A DNA stretch of 37,011 nucleotides from Streptomyces sp. A012304 (GTDB lineage Bacteria; Actinomycetota; Actinomycetes; Streptomycetales; Streptomycetaceae), in the NCBI RefSeq assembly GCF_026008495.1, contig NZ_BQUN01000078.1, positions 1 to 37,011 on the forward strand. Direction: 5' to 3'. The position numbers were made by a program, and so were the translations under genes. Numbering within the stretch: the first letter of the stretch is position 1; every line of letters begins with the position of its first letter. This document shows, in pieces, positions 25,315 through 33,900 of the stretch. Under the pieces are notes generated by a model. That model was not told where the DNA came from and made no database searches. It was given only the letters and a program-made list of their open reading frames with translations.

Positions 25315-25329
25315 CCCGGTGGGGGTGTC
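25297..25329. terminator. Terminator whose loop is the stop codon
   Basis: GACACCCCCACCGGG (25297-25311) / CCCGGTGGGGGTGTC (25315-25329), a perfect 15-bp stem; the 3-nt loop TGA is the stop codon of the gene at 24205. The left arm encodes its last residues. It also lies just downstream of the minus-strand tRNA-Phe, so it probably works in both directions. Confidence 0.88.
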
Positions 25330-25331
25330 GA

Positions 25332-25408
25332 TGGTGGCTGGGGCCGGGGTCGAACCGGCGACCTTCCGCTTTTCAGGCGGACGCTCGTACCAACTGAGCT
25401 ACCCAGCC
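25332..25408 (-). tRNA. tRNA-Phe(GAA), with encoded CCA
   Basis: On the minus strand from 25408: acceptor GGCTGGG / CCCAGCC, anticodon arm TCCGC-CTGAAAA-GCGGA giving GAA, discriminator A followed by encoded CCA (25332-25334). Third gene of a minus-strand cluster Glu-Asp-Phe. Confidence 0.96.
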
Positions 25409-25410
25409 AC

Positions 25411-25430
25411 GAGGTTTCACGTGAAACCTC
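25411..25430. other. parS-like ParB binding site
   Basis: GAGGTTTCACGTGAAACCTC is a perfect 20-bp palindrome whose core GTTTCACGTGAAAC (25414-25427) equals the parS consensus recognised by ParB in Streptomyces. It lies in the 24-nt gap between tRNA-Phe and tRNA-Asp. Streptomyces chromosomes carry many parS copies around oriC, which places this window near the origin. Confidence 0.93.
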
Positions 25431-25432
25431 AG

Positions 25433-25507
25433 CGGTCCTGACGGGATTTGAACCCGCGGCCTCCACCTTGACAGGGTGGCGAGCACTCCAAACTGCTCCA
25501 CAGGACC
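25433..25507 (-). tRNA. tRNA-Asp(GUC), copy 2
   Basis: Identical over all 75 nt to the copy at 19664-19738; anticodon GTC in CCACC-CTGTCAA-GGTGG. CCA not encoded. Middle gene of the Glu-Asp-Phe cluster. Confidence 0.96.
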
Positions 25508-25544
25508 AAGCTTTGTGTACGACAGTGTCGCACACGGTGTTGCG

Positions 25545-25617
25545 TGCCCCCAACGGGATTCGAACCCGTGCTACCGCCTTGAAAGGGCGGCGTCCTAGGC
25601 CGCTAGACGATGAGGGC
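25545..25617 (-). tRNA. tRNA-Glu(UUC)
   Basis: On the minus strand from 25617: acceptor GCCCTCA pairs with TGGGGGC (one G-T pair and one C-G shift-free match), anticodon arm CCGCC-CTTTCAA-GGCGG giving TTC, T-arm CGGG-TTCGAAT-CCCG. 73 nt, discriminator A, CCA not encoded. First gene of the cluster in the direction of transcription. Confidence 0.95.
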
Positions 25618-25697
25618 TATCGGCCCGCCTGGGCGCTTCTCAGCGCGTCGGGGACGTGAGAAGCATATGGGATGGCGGGAGGGTTCGCCAAAACGGT

Positions 25698-27266
25698 TTA
25701 CGGAGCGGTGGGCGAGGGGGTGCCGGCGGAGGGGGTCGGGGTGGTGGGCGACGGGGTGGCTCCGGGGCGGTTCTCCTTCGGTAGATGGCGGCTGACCTCG
25801 GCCGTTGTCAGCCCCAGGCCGCCGAGCTTGATCTCGTCCCAGGCCTGGAGGCGGCGGGTGTCGCGGTCGAAGTAGAGGATCGACGCCTCGATGGGGTCGG
25901 GGTACTTGCCCTCGACGGCGCGCAGTCCGCTGCCGCCCGTGGAGCCCTCGACGCGCAGCCGGGTGCCCTTCTCCAGGACCTCCATCTCCTGGTGGTGGAT
26001 GTGCCCGGCGAGGACGAGGGGGACCTCGCCGTCGGTCTGGCGGGCGGCGGAGGGCTCGTGGGCGATGGCGATGTCGGCGGGGGTGCCCGCGGCCCGCTGG
26101 GCGCGCAGGGCGGCCGCGAGGCGGGCGCCGGCCTGTTCCTGGACGCCCTCGGTGTTCTGCTGGGCGGAGCGGTCGGGGGTGAACTGGGGGTCGCCGATCC
26201 CGGCGAAGCGCAGTCCGGCGACGGTGACCGCGCGGCCGTCGTCCAGCACGTGGACGTTCTTGATCCCTTGCAGATAGCGCTGGGTGACCATCGAGTCGTG
26301 GTTGCCGCGGACCCAGACGTAGGGCGCGCCGAGGTCGGCGATGGGGTCCAGGAAGCCGTTCTCCGCGGCCGTGCCGTGGTCCATGGTGTCGCCCGAGTCG
26401 ACGATCACGTTGACCTTGTACTGCTTCACGAGCGAGGCGATGATCTTCCAGCTCGCCGGGTTGAGGTGGATGTCCGAGACATGCAGGACACGGACGGTGG
26501 TGGGGTCCGGCTGGTAGGCGGGCAGGGTCGAGGTGACGTCGTAGAGCTTGGTGACGTTGGTGACCAGGCGGGCGAGTTCCCGCTGGTAGACGTCGAACTC
26601 GGTGACGATGCTGCGGGCGTTGCCGACGAGGGAGGGGGCGGAGGAGAGCAGGCCGGAGAAGCGGGGTTCGAGGACCGACTTGGGGTTCCAGGTGGCGTAG
26701 GCGCTGGCGCCGGAGGCGGCGAGCAGGGCGAGGGCCAGTCCGCCGGCGGCGAGGGCGCGGCGGGGGCGGCGGTAGACGGCGAGGCCGAGCGCGGTGGCGC
26801 CGGAGACGACGGCGACGCAGGAGCGCACGGCGAGGTCGAGGGTGCCGTGCTCGACGTCGCGGGCGACCTCGTCCTGGAGGCCGGAGAGCCGTTCGGGGTG
26901 GTCCACGAGGGCCTGGGAGCGGGCGGGGTCGAGCTGGTCGACGTTCACGTCCAGGCGGACGGGGGCGATGTGGCTGTCGAGGTGCAGGGCACCCAGCGGT
27001 GAGACGTTGATCTTCGTGCCGCCGTCGACGGAGGGGCGCAGCGTCATCGTCGTGTTCATCGGGCCGACGGGGACGCCGACGTTGCCGACGACGAGCAGTC
27101 CGAGCCAGGCACCGAGCAGGACGACCGAGCTGAGGCCGAGGGCGCGGCGCCACGGCTGGGGCCGGGCGGCGAGTTCGGGTGTGACGCGGGGGCGGCGGAC
27201 CGGGCGGATGCGGGCGAGGAGCTTCATGGGGTTCAGGGCTGCGACGGGGACGCGGGCGCGGACCAT
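25698..27266 (-). CDS. Membrane-anchored metallophosphoesterase
   Basis: About 522 residues. N-terminal membrane segments at about 43-62 and two more around 150-190 precede a calcineurin-type phosphoesterase domain with all metal motifs: DIH (265-267), GDTMD (292-296), GNHD (321-324), later IAHEP and AGHIHHQ. A low-complexity S/T/P tail closes the protein. The ~85-residue stretch between the first and second membrane segments is probably outside the membrane; the catalytic domain follows the last segment. Substrate unknown. The start is uncertain: ATG 27266 is used, but ATG 27227 (MKLLARIRP) is possible; neither has a good ribosome site. It is divergent from the zincin at 27351. Confidence 0.88.
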   Translation of the reverse strand: MVRARVPVAALNPMKLLARIRPVRRPRVTPELAARPQPWRRALGLSSVVLLGAWLGLLVVGNVGVPVGPMNTTMTLRPSVDGGTKINVSPLGALHLDSHIAPVRLDVNVDQLDPARSQALVDHPERLSGLQDEVARDVEHGTLDLAVRSCVAVVSGATALGLAVYRRPRRALAAGGLALALLAASGASAYATWNPKSVLEPRFSGLLSSAPSLVGNARSIVTEFDVYQRELARLVTNVTKLYDVTSTLPAYQPDPTTVRVLHVSDIHLNPASWKIIASLVKQYKVNVIVDSGDTMDHGTAAENGFLDPIADLGAPYVWVRGNHDSMVTQRYLQGIKNVHVLDDGRAVTVAGLRFAGIGDPQFTPDRSAQQNTEGVQEQAGARLAAALRAQRAAGTPADIAIAHEPSAARQTDGEVPLVLAGHIHHQEMEVLEKGTRLRVEGSTGGSGLRAVEGKYPDPIEASILYFDRDTRRLQAWDEIKLGGLGLTTAEVSRHLPKENRPGATPSPTTPTPSAGTPSPTAP

Positions 27267-27350
27267 TGGTCCCGTATGCCCAAGTCCGCGCCCGGATATG
27301 CGGGCCGTTCGTACCCCTCGTACGGCGGTTCCGTGCCGGAGAATGGGCCT

Positions 27351-27701
27351 GTGCTGGAGATGACGCGCGAGGAGTTCGAGGAACTGGTCGCCGAGGCGCT
27401 GGACCGGATTCCGCCGGAGTTGACGCGGCTGATGGACAACGTCGCGGTGTTCGTCGAGGACGAGCCGCCGGCGGACGATCCCGAGCTGCTCGGGCTGTAC
27501 GAGGGCACTCCGCTGACGGACCGGGGGGAGTGGTACGCGGGCGTGCTGCCGGACCGGATCACGATCTACCGGGGGCCGACCCTGCGGATGTGCGAGACGC
27601 GGGAGGAGGTCGTCGAGGAGACCGAGGTCACCGTGGTGCACGAGATCGCGCATCACTTCGGGATCGACGACGCCCGGCTGCACGCGCTCGGGTACGGCTG
27701 A
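27351..27701 (+). CDS. Minimal zincin-like metallopeptidase
   Basis: A 116-residue protein of the small zincin_1 (DUF1025-like) family, with the metal site HEIAHHFGIDD (HExxH at 97-101) almost at the C-terminus and the typical opening LEMTREEFEELVAEALDRIPPEL. No signal peptide, so cytosolic. GTG 27351 is preferred because homologues begin here and GGAGA lies eight bases upstream; ATG 27276 would add 25 low-complexity residues and leave only 9 nt to the divergent gene's start. Peptidase activity has not been clearly shown for many members, so function is tentative. Confidence 0.85.
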   Translation: MLEMTREEFEELVAEALDRIPPELTRLMDNVAVFVEDEPPADDPELLGLYEGTPLTDRGEWYAGVLPDRITIYRGPTLRMCETREEVVEETEVTVVHEIAHHFGIDDARLHALGYG

Positions 27702-27793
27702 GGCGCGGGTCGGGCCGAACGGGCCGCGTGTCCTCTTGCGGGCGGCGGGAGTTGGTGAGGTTGACTTCTGCGTCTGCCTCCGGAGGTGGCCCC

Positions 27794-28324
27794 GTGCGCC
27801 CCTTGTACGTACCCGTTCGCCTGGCCGCCACGGTCCTCGCCGTCGCCGCGGCCGCCGGATGCATGAGCGTGGGGGACGAGGAGGGCAGCCCGGCCAGGCC
27901 GTCGCACTCGGCCGGGCAGCGGGGCGGTGAGGCGCCGGACGGCGGGCCGGGCGGGCAGGCCGCCGGGGACGGGTTCGACGCGGCGGGCGGCGAGGGCGGG
28001 CGCGGGCGCGGCAAGGACGGCAAGAAGGGCGAGCCGGACGAGTCCGCCTCTCCCGAGGCCTCGCCGTCGGCGGGGGCGACCGCGCCGGCCCCGGTGAAGG
28101 TGAAGCCGGGCAAGAGCGAGAAGCCGGGGAAGCCGCAGCCGCCGAAGGAGGAGCCGACGCCCACGCGCTCGGCCGATCCGGAGCCGCCGCCGTCCCCCGA
28201 GCCCCCGCCGTCGCCCTCGCCGGAGCCGCCCGTGTCGCCGGAGCCGTCGTCGTCGGCGCACGAGGAGCCGACGCCGCAGCTGGTGGAACGGGAACCGGCA
28301 CCGCGGGCCGGGTCACCGGCCTAG
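27794..28324 (+). CDS. Proline-rich putative lipoprotein
   Basis: 176 residues. The N-terminus (RPLYVPVRLAATVLAVAAAAGC) looks like a lipoprotein signal with Cys23 as the lipidation site; the lipobox AAGC is slightly weak. The rest is low complexity: Gly/Asp-rich (about 30-75), then Lys/Pro (about 95-115), then repeated EPPPSPEPPPSPSPEPP-like Pro/Ser stretches (about 130-155), suggesting a flexible wall-spanning linker without a globular domain. The GTG at 27794 has GGAGG seven bases upstream. Such proteins vary fast; function cannot be assigned. Confidence 0.7.
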   Translation: MRPLYVPVRLAATVLAVAAAAGCMSVGDEEGSPARPSHSAGQRGGEAPDGGPGGQAAGDGFDAAGGEGGRGRGKDGKKGEPDESASPEASPSAGATAPAPVKVKPGKSEKPGKPQPPKEEPTPTRSADPEPPPSPEPPPSPSPEPPVSPEPSSSAHEEPTPQLVEREPAPRAGSPA

Positions 28325-28413
28325 AGGCTGTGGAGTTTGCCGCCGGTCGCGGGCCCTGGCACGCTCCCCGTAGGCCGTCCCGGGCGGTGTGACCTACGTC
28401 GCTGAAGCTCGGT

Positions 28414-28443
28414 TTGCCTTGGGGGGTGGTGGGTGCGTATGGT
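28414..28443 (+). promoter_or_regulatory. Candidate promoter for the DEAD-box helicase gene
   Basis: TTGCCT (28414-28419), 18-nt spacer, TATGGT (28438-28443). The predicted transcript would begin near 28450 and have a leader of about 150 nt before the ATG at 28602, which resembles the long leaders of cold-inducible RNA helicase genes. Confidence 0.4.
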
Positions 28444-28601
28444 GGTAGATCGTTTGATCCCATTTGCCCGGCGCCACCGCAGAGCGCGCCGTGTGGCGCG
28501 TACTCTCCCTTGCCGTGGCGGACCGCATTGAGGCGGTCGTGATGCGACTCACGGAGTTGACGGGCGCGTGCCGACGAGACTCCGGAAGGTTTCGCATACG
28601 C

Positions 28602-30773
28602 ATGTCCATTTCCAGTACTGATCACGTCGTCGTGCCCGAGAACGAGGCCCTCGAGAACGAGGTCGTCGAGATCGTGGCCGCCGAGACGGACACCCCCGAG
28701 GTGACCTTCGCGGACCTCGGTCTGCCCGAGGGCGTCGTCCGCAAGCTCGCGCAGAACGGCGTGACGGTCCCCTTCCCGATCCAGGCCGCGACCATCCCGG
28801 ACGCCCTGGTCGGCAAGGACATCCTCGGCCGTGGCCGCACCGGCTCCGGCAAGACCCTCTCCTTCGGTCTGCCGACCCTGGCCACGCTGGCCGGCGGTCG
28901 CACCGAGAAGCACAAGCCGCGCGCCGTGATCCTCACCCCGACCCGTGAGCTGGCCATGCAGGTCGCGGACGCGCTCCAGCCGTACGGCGACGTCCTCGGC
29001 CTGAAGATGAAGGTCGTCTGCGGCGGTACGTCGATGGGCAACCAGATCTACGCCCTCGAGCGCGGTGTCGACATCCTCGTCGCCACCCCCGGCCGTCTGC
29101 GCGACATCATCAACCGCGGCGCCTGCTCCCTGGAGGACGTGCGGATCGCCGTCCTCGACGAGGCCGACCAGATGTCCGACCTGGGCTTCCTGCCCGAGGT
29201 GACGGAGCTGCTGGACCAGGTCCCGGCGGGCGGTCAGCGGATGCTGTTCTCCGCGACGATGGAGAACGAGATCAAGACCCTCGTCGACCGGTACCTGAAC
29301 AACCCGGTCAGCCACGAGGTCGACGCCGCCCAGGGCGCCGTCACGACCATGTCGCACCACATCCTGATCGTGAAGCCCAAGGACAAGGCGCCGGTCACCG
29401 CCGCGATCGCCTCCCGCAAGGGCCGCACCATCATCTTCGTGCGCACCCAGCTCGGCGCCGACCGGGTCGCCGAGCAGCTGCGCGAGGCCGGCGTGAAGGC
29501 CGACGCGCTGCACGGCGGCATGACGCAGGGGGCGCGGACCCGGACCCTCGCGGACTTCAAGGACGGGTACGTCAACGTCCTGGTCGCGACCGACGTGGCC
29601 GCCCGAGGCATCCACGTCGACGGGATCGACCTGGTGCTCAACGTCGACCCGGCCGGCGACCACAAGGACTACCTGCACCGCGCCGGCCGTACCGCTCGCG
29701 CGGGCCGCACCGGCACCGTCGTCTCCCTGTCCCTGCCGCACCAGCGCCGTCAGATCTTCCGTCTGATGGAGGACGCGGGCGTGGACGCCGCGCGTCACAT
29801 CATCCAGGGCGGCGCGGCCTTCGACCCGGAGGTCGCCGAGATCACCGGCGCCCGGTCGATGACCGAGGTGCAGGCCGAGTCCGCGGGCAACGCGGCGCAG
29901 CAGGCCGAGCGCGAGGTCGCCCAGCTCACCAAGCAGCTGGAGCGGGCGCAGCGCCGTGCGGCCGAGTTGCGCGAGGAGGCCGACCGGCTGGTGGCCCGGG
30001 TCGCGCGCGAGCGGGGCGAGGACCCCGAGGCGGCGGTGGCCGAGGCGCAGGCCGCGGCGGTCGAGGCCGCCGAGACCGTCGAGCCGGCCGTGGTGAGCGA
30101 GGTGTCCGTGCCGGAGCAGCCGGCCGCGCGGGACATGGACCGCGGGGCGCGGTCGTTCGACCGGGACCGTGACGACCGCGGTGGGCGTTCCTTCGAGCGT
30201 CGCGACGACCGGGGTGACCGGGGCTTCCGTCGCGACGACCGGGACCGTGACCGGGATCGCGACCGTGACCGTGGCGGGCGTTCGTTCGAGCGTCGGGACG
30301 ACCGGGGTGGTCGGGGCTTCGAGCGCCGTGACGACCGTCGTCCGTTCGACCGGGACCGTGACGACCGCGGTGGCCGTGGGTTCAACCGGGACCGTGACGA
30401 CCGTGGCGGGCGTTCCTTCGAGCGCCGCGACGACCGGGGTGGTCGGGGCTTCGAGCGCCGTGACGACCGTCGTCCGTTCGACCGGGACCGTGACGACCGC
30501 GGTGGCCGTGGGTTCAACCGGGACCGTGACGACCGTGGCGGGCGTTCCTTCGAGCGCCGCGACGACCGGGGCGGCTTCCGCCGTGACGACCGCGGTGGCC
30601 ACCGGCACAACGACCGCCCGTTCAACCGCGACCGCCGTGACGACCGTCCGGGCTTCCGTTCCGGCGGCCACGACCGCCCGAACGGCCGCCGTGACGACCA
30701 CCGTCGTGACGACCACCGGGGTGGCTCCTTCGGCCGCCGCGAGGACAAGCCGCGCTGGAAGCGCAACGGCTGA
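28602..30773 (+). CDS. DEAD-box ATP-dependent RNA helicase with Arg/Asp/Gly-rich repeat tail
   Basis: 723 residues. Helicase core: Q-motif region (36-61, FADLGLPEGV...PFPIQ), Walker A RTGSGKT (79-85), PTREL (113-117), DEAD (186-189), SAT (217-219) and motif VI HRAGRTARAGRTG. After a helical, Ala/Glu-rich linker (about 420-510) comes a tail (512-723) made of SFERRDDRGG, DRDRDDRGGRGF and similar units, an RGG-like RNA-binding region. In the tail a 44-residue (132-bp) block is tandemly duplicated. Such helicases act in ribosome assembly, RNA decay and cold adaptation. ATG 28602 is preferred over the in-frame ATG at 28464, which would add 46 unrelated residues; GGAAGG lies upstream at a rather long spacing. 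Confidence 0.93.
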   Translation: MSISSTDHVVVPENEALENEVVEIVAAETDTPEVTFADLGLPEGVVRKLAQNGVTVPFPIQAATIPDALVGKDILGRGRTGSGKTLSFGLPTLATLAGGRTEKHKPRAVILTPTRELAMQVADALQPYGDVLGLKMKVVCGGTSMGNQIYALERGVDILVATPGRLRDIINRGACSLEDVRIAVLDEADQMSDLGFLPEVTELLDQVPAGGQRMLFSATMENEIKTLVDRYLNNPVSHEVDAAQGAVTTMSHHILIVKPKDKAPVTAAIASRKGRTIIFVRTQLGADRVAEQLREAGVKADALHGGMTQGARTRTLADFKDGYVNVLVATDVAARGIHVDGIDLVLNVDPAGDHKDYLHRAGRTARAGRTGTVVSLSLPHQRRQIFRLMEDAGVDAARHIIQGGAAFDPEVAEITGARSMTEVQAESAGNAAQQAEREVAQLTKQLERAQRRAAELREEADRLVARVARERGEDPEAAVAEAQAAAVEAAETVEPAVVSEVSVPEQPAARDMDRGARSFDRDRDDRGGRSFERRDDRGDRGFRRDDRDRDRDRDRDRGGRSFERRDDRGGRGFERRDDRRPFDRDRDDRGGRGFNRDRDDRGGRSFERRDDRGGRGFERRDDRRPFDRDRDDRGGRGFNRDRDDRGGRSFERRDDRGGFRRDDRGGHRHNDRPFNRDRRDDRPGFRSGGHDRPNGRRDDHRRDDHRGGSFGRREDKPRWKRNG
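30273..30575 (+). repeat. 132-bp tandem duplication in the helicase tail
   Basis: Unit 1 at 30273-30404 and unit 2 at 30405-30536 differ at only about three bases, all near the unit start; a third, partial copy begins at 30537 and runs about 40 bp. Each unit encodes 44 residues, so copy-number change keeps the frame. Confidence 0.92.
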
Positions 30774-30791
30774 CGGTCCGGCTGACTGAAC

Positions 30792-30830
30792 GCCGTGGCC
30801 CCCACCGAATTCCTCGGTGGGGGCCACGGC
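30792..30830 (+). terminator. Terminator after the DEAD-box helicase gene
   Basis: Perfect 17-bp inverted repeat GCCGTGGCCCCCACCGA (30792-30808) / TCGGTGGGGGCCACGGC (30814-30830) with a 5-nt loop, followed by GTTTCTC. Confidence 0.92.
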
Positions 30831-30948
30831 GTTTCTCGTCAGAGGGCTGTAATATCAGCCGACTTGTGAGACGGATGTGAAGGCCGGGGGGCCGGGGACG
30901 CCCAAGGTGTCCTGCCCGTCCGTCTCCTGTTCCCGGGGAGGGACTCAC

Positions 30949-33900
30949 TTGGCTCGTCATGGCTTCGTCCGCCTGCGTCTCGTCGCCGCTTCCGCCGTTC
31001 TGGCGGCCGGCCTGAGCCCGTTGCTGCCGTCGCCGGCGGTGGCGGACACGCCGCAGGAGACGGTGGTGCCGGCGAATCTGCGCGACACGTACACCTCGGG
31101 TGCGCTCTACGGCGCGTCGACGTACTCCGGGCGGGACGGCGCCGGAGCCCAGGGCGTGTTCCACAGCCTGGAGGGTTCGGGTCTCGTCTGGACGCGGTAC
31201 TCGGACGGCACGTCCACGAAGGTCGTCCGCCCGCAGGGGTACATCAACTACGGCGTGGCCGGCGGTGACGTCCTCGCGTATCACTACCCCGACGGCCGGG
31301 TCGACCTGTGGAACGCCGCCGACGGCATCACCCGGACCGTCCGGATCCCCGAGGAACTGGAGCCCATCGCTGTCCACGACGACGTGGTGGTCGCTTTTCG
31401 GGAGTGGGACGACGAGAGTGGCGCGTCCCACCGGGAGACGCACCTGCTCTTCCCGGAGGCCGACGGCGGCACGCGGGACGTGCCGGTGACGGGAGTGCCC
31501 GAGGGCTACGACCTCGTGCGGCCGACCGGCGCCGACGCCGACGGGCTGCTGTTCATCGCCGGAGGGAAGACCTGGGGTGACTACCGGTCCGTCATGGTCG
31601 ACCGGCGGACGGGACAGGTGCGGGGGTGGACGCCGGCGCGCTCCACCCCGTACCTCGACGCCCAGGTGACCACCGACCACGTGGTCGTCTTCGACGCCGG
31701 CGATCCCACCGTCCTGGTGTTCCCCCGGTCCGATCTGTCGGCGGCCCCGACCGCGGTCACCTTGGCGTCCTCGGACGCGCAGGACCTCGCCGTGGTCGGC
31801 GACTGGCTGGTGTTCCGGGCCGGTTCGGCGGTGCGCGCCCAGCCGCTCGCCGGCGGAGCCGCGGTGACGCTGCTGTCCTCGTCGCACCGGGGCGTCTCCG
31901 CCGTCTCCGACGGCACTGCCCTCGCCGTGGGCCGCACACCCGCGATCGACGACTGGGGCGTGCAGCGCATCCAGCCCGGCCCCGACGGCATCCCGGTCGT
32001 CACGCAGATCAAGGCACTGCCCAAGCCGCCGCGCAAGATCCAGGGGTTGGCGCTGGACCACGGTCGGCTGGTGCTCACCGACCAGCAGTCCGCCACCGCG
32101 GGCGGGGGCATGCGCAGTACGCTCAGGCGCACGGTCGCCCCGACCGGCACCCCCACGTTCGGTCCGGCCTCCACCGCCCTCGGAGGCGGCGTGATCGACA
32201 ACTGCGAGGCCGGCGACGTCGCGTGCTCCTCGCTCTGGGGCGCCGCCGACGGACAGCTGGTCTGGCTGGACCACGACCCGGCGACGGGCAGTGACCTGCT
32301 CAGCAGCGCCGGGCCCGGTTACTTCCTCAGGGAACGGAAGGTGCCCGCGGGCGGGCGGATCACCGACGTCTCCGGCCGCTATGTGATCCACAAGGCCGCC
32401 ACCCAGCAGTCCGTGTACCGCATCGCCGGCACCGGCACGGGCGTCCCGGTCGTCACCCGCACCCCGGGCCCCGCAGCCCTCTCCGGTCACCTCCTGTGGA
32501 CTCCGGGCACCACCCCGGGCGTGGTCACCGCCTACGACCTGGCCGCCAGGAAGACCACCGAGACCCTCACCACGGACGCCGGCTGCACCCCCACCGACCT
32601 CCAGGCGCTGGGCCGCTGGCTCTACTGGACCTGTGACGGGCGGGCGGGCGTCTACGACCGTACGGCGCGCACCTCCGTGCCGGTGCCGGCCGACGAGGCC
32701 GCGCTCGGCGACGGGTATGTCGTCACGCACGACAAGCAGGCCGGGAAGCTGGTCATGACCACGGTGGCCGACGGTGCGCCCGTGAGCCGGGTCATCGGCG
32801 ATCTGCCCGACACCGGCGTCTCACAGCGCGGTGTGCGCTGGACCGTGGACGAGTCCGGGGCGAACGCCGCCTATGTCGACCGTCGGGAACAGGTGCGCCT
32901 GGTGCCCTCGGGTGTGCCGCAGCAGCCGTTGCGGTTGCTGGAGCCCGCGCAGACTCCGGCCGAGACCTCCCCGGGCAACCCCCTCGTCGCGCACCTTCTG
33001 CTGTCCAAGCCGGCCGTCGGCTGGTCGCTGGACGTCCGCGCCAGGACGACGGGCGAGCGCGTCGGCGGCACGGACGGCGGTGCCGTGCGCGGGGCGCTGA
33101 ACGTCAACTGGTACGGCGGTGCCGAGTCCGGCGGGAAGCCCGTTCCGAACGGTCACTACGACTGGACGGTGACCGTCAGGTCCGCGGACGGTGTCGGCGA
33201 TCCGCTGGTGGTGCGGGGCACCGTCCGGATGGTGGGCGGCAGTGCCGTGTTCCATGACTACGTCGGTCCCGGGTCGAAGCCGGACGGCGTCGGCGACCTC
33301 CTGACCATGCCCCGTCCGGGCACCCTGACCTACCAGCAGGGAACAGGTCTGGGCACCTTCTCCGGCCAGGTCAGCGGCAGTGGCTGGCCCGGCGGGATCA
33401 CGGCGGTGCCCTTCGGTGACCTGAACGGCGACCGCTGCGACGACGTCCTCGTGCGATTGAGCGGCGGGGAGCTGCGGGCGTACGCGACGGGCTGCGGTGG
33501 GGCGGTGACGCCGACATCGCCGCACTGGACGGTCGGAGCCGGCGGATTCGGTCAGTTCGACGTGCTGACCTCGCCCGGCGATGTGAACAAGGACGGTCGG
33601 CCGGACCTGATCGCGCGCAACCCGTCGACGGGCAAGGTGTACCTGTACAAGGGCACGAGCAGCCGGACGCTGGCGGCGCCCGTCAAGCTCTACGACAACT
33701 GGAAGTCGTACAAGAAGATCGTCGGCGTGGGCGACCTGAACGGTGACGGTGTCGGTGATCTGCTGGCGCAGGACACGGCGAACAACCTGTACCGCTACCT
33801 CGGGACCGGCAACGGGACCTTCACGGCGCGGGTGAAGCTGTTCGCGAACTGGGGGGCGTCGTACAACACGGTCGTCGGCGCCGGTGACATCACCGGGGAC

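Noticed and set aside
28464..28601. N-terminal extension of the DEAD-box helicase from the ATG at 28464
   Set aside because: The 46 extra residues do not resemble helicase N-termini and fall in the predicted leader; the ATG at 28602 gives the expected start.
30273..30575. Repeat array considered as CRISPR
   Set aside because: The units are in-frame coding repeats of 132 bp without unique spacers, and no cas genes are present.
29795..30805. Minus-strand frame opposite the helicase tail rich in S, R and P
   Set aside because: Repeat-driven translation of the complement of the Arg/Asp/Gly repeats; not an independent gene.
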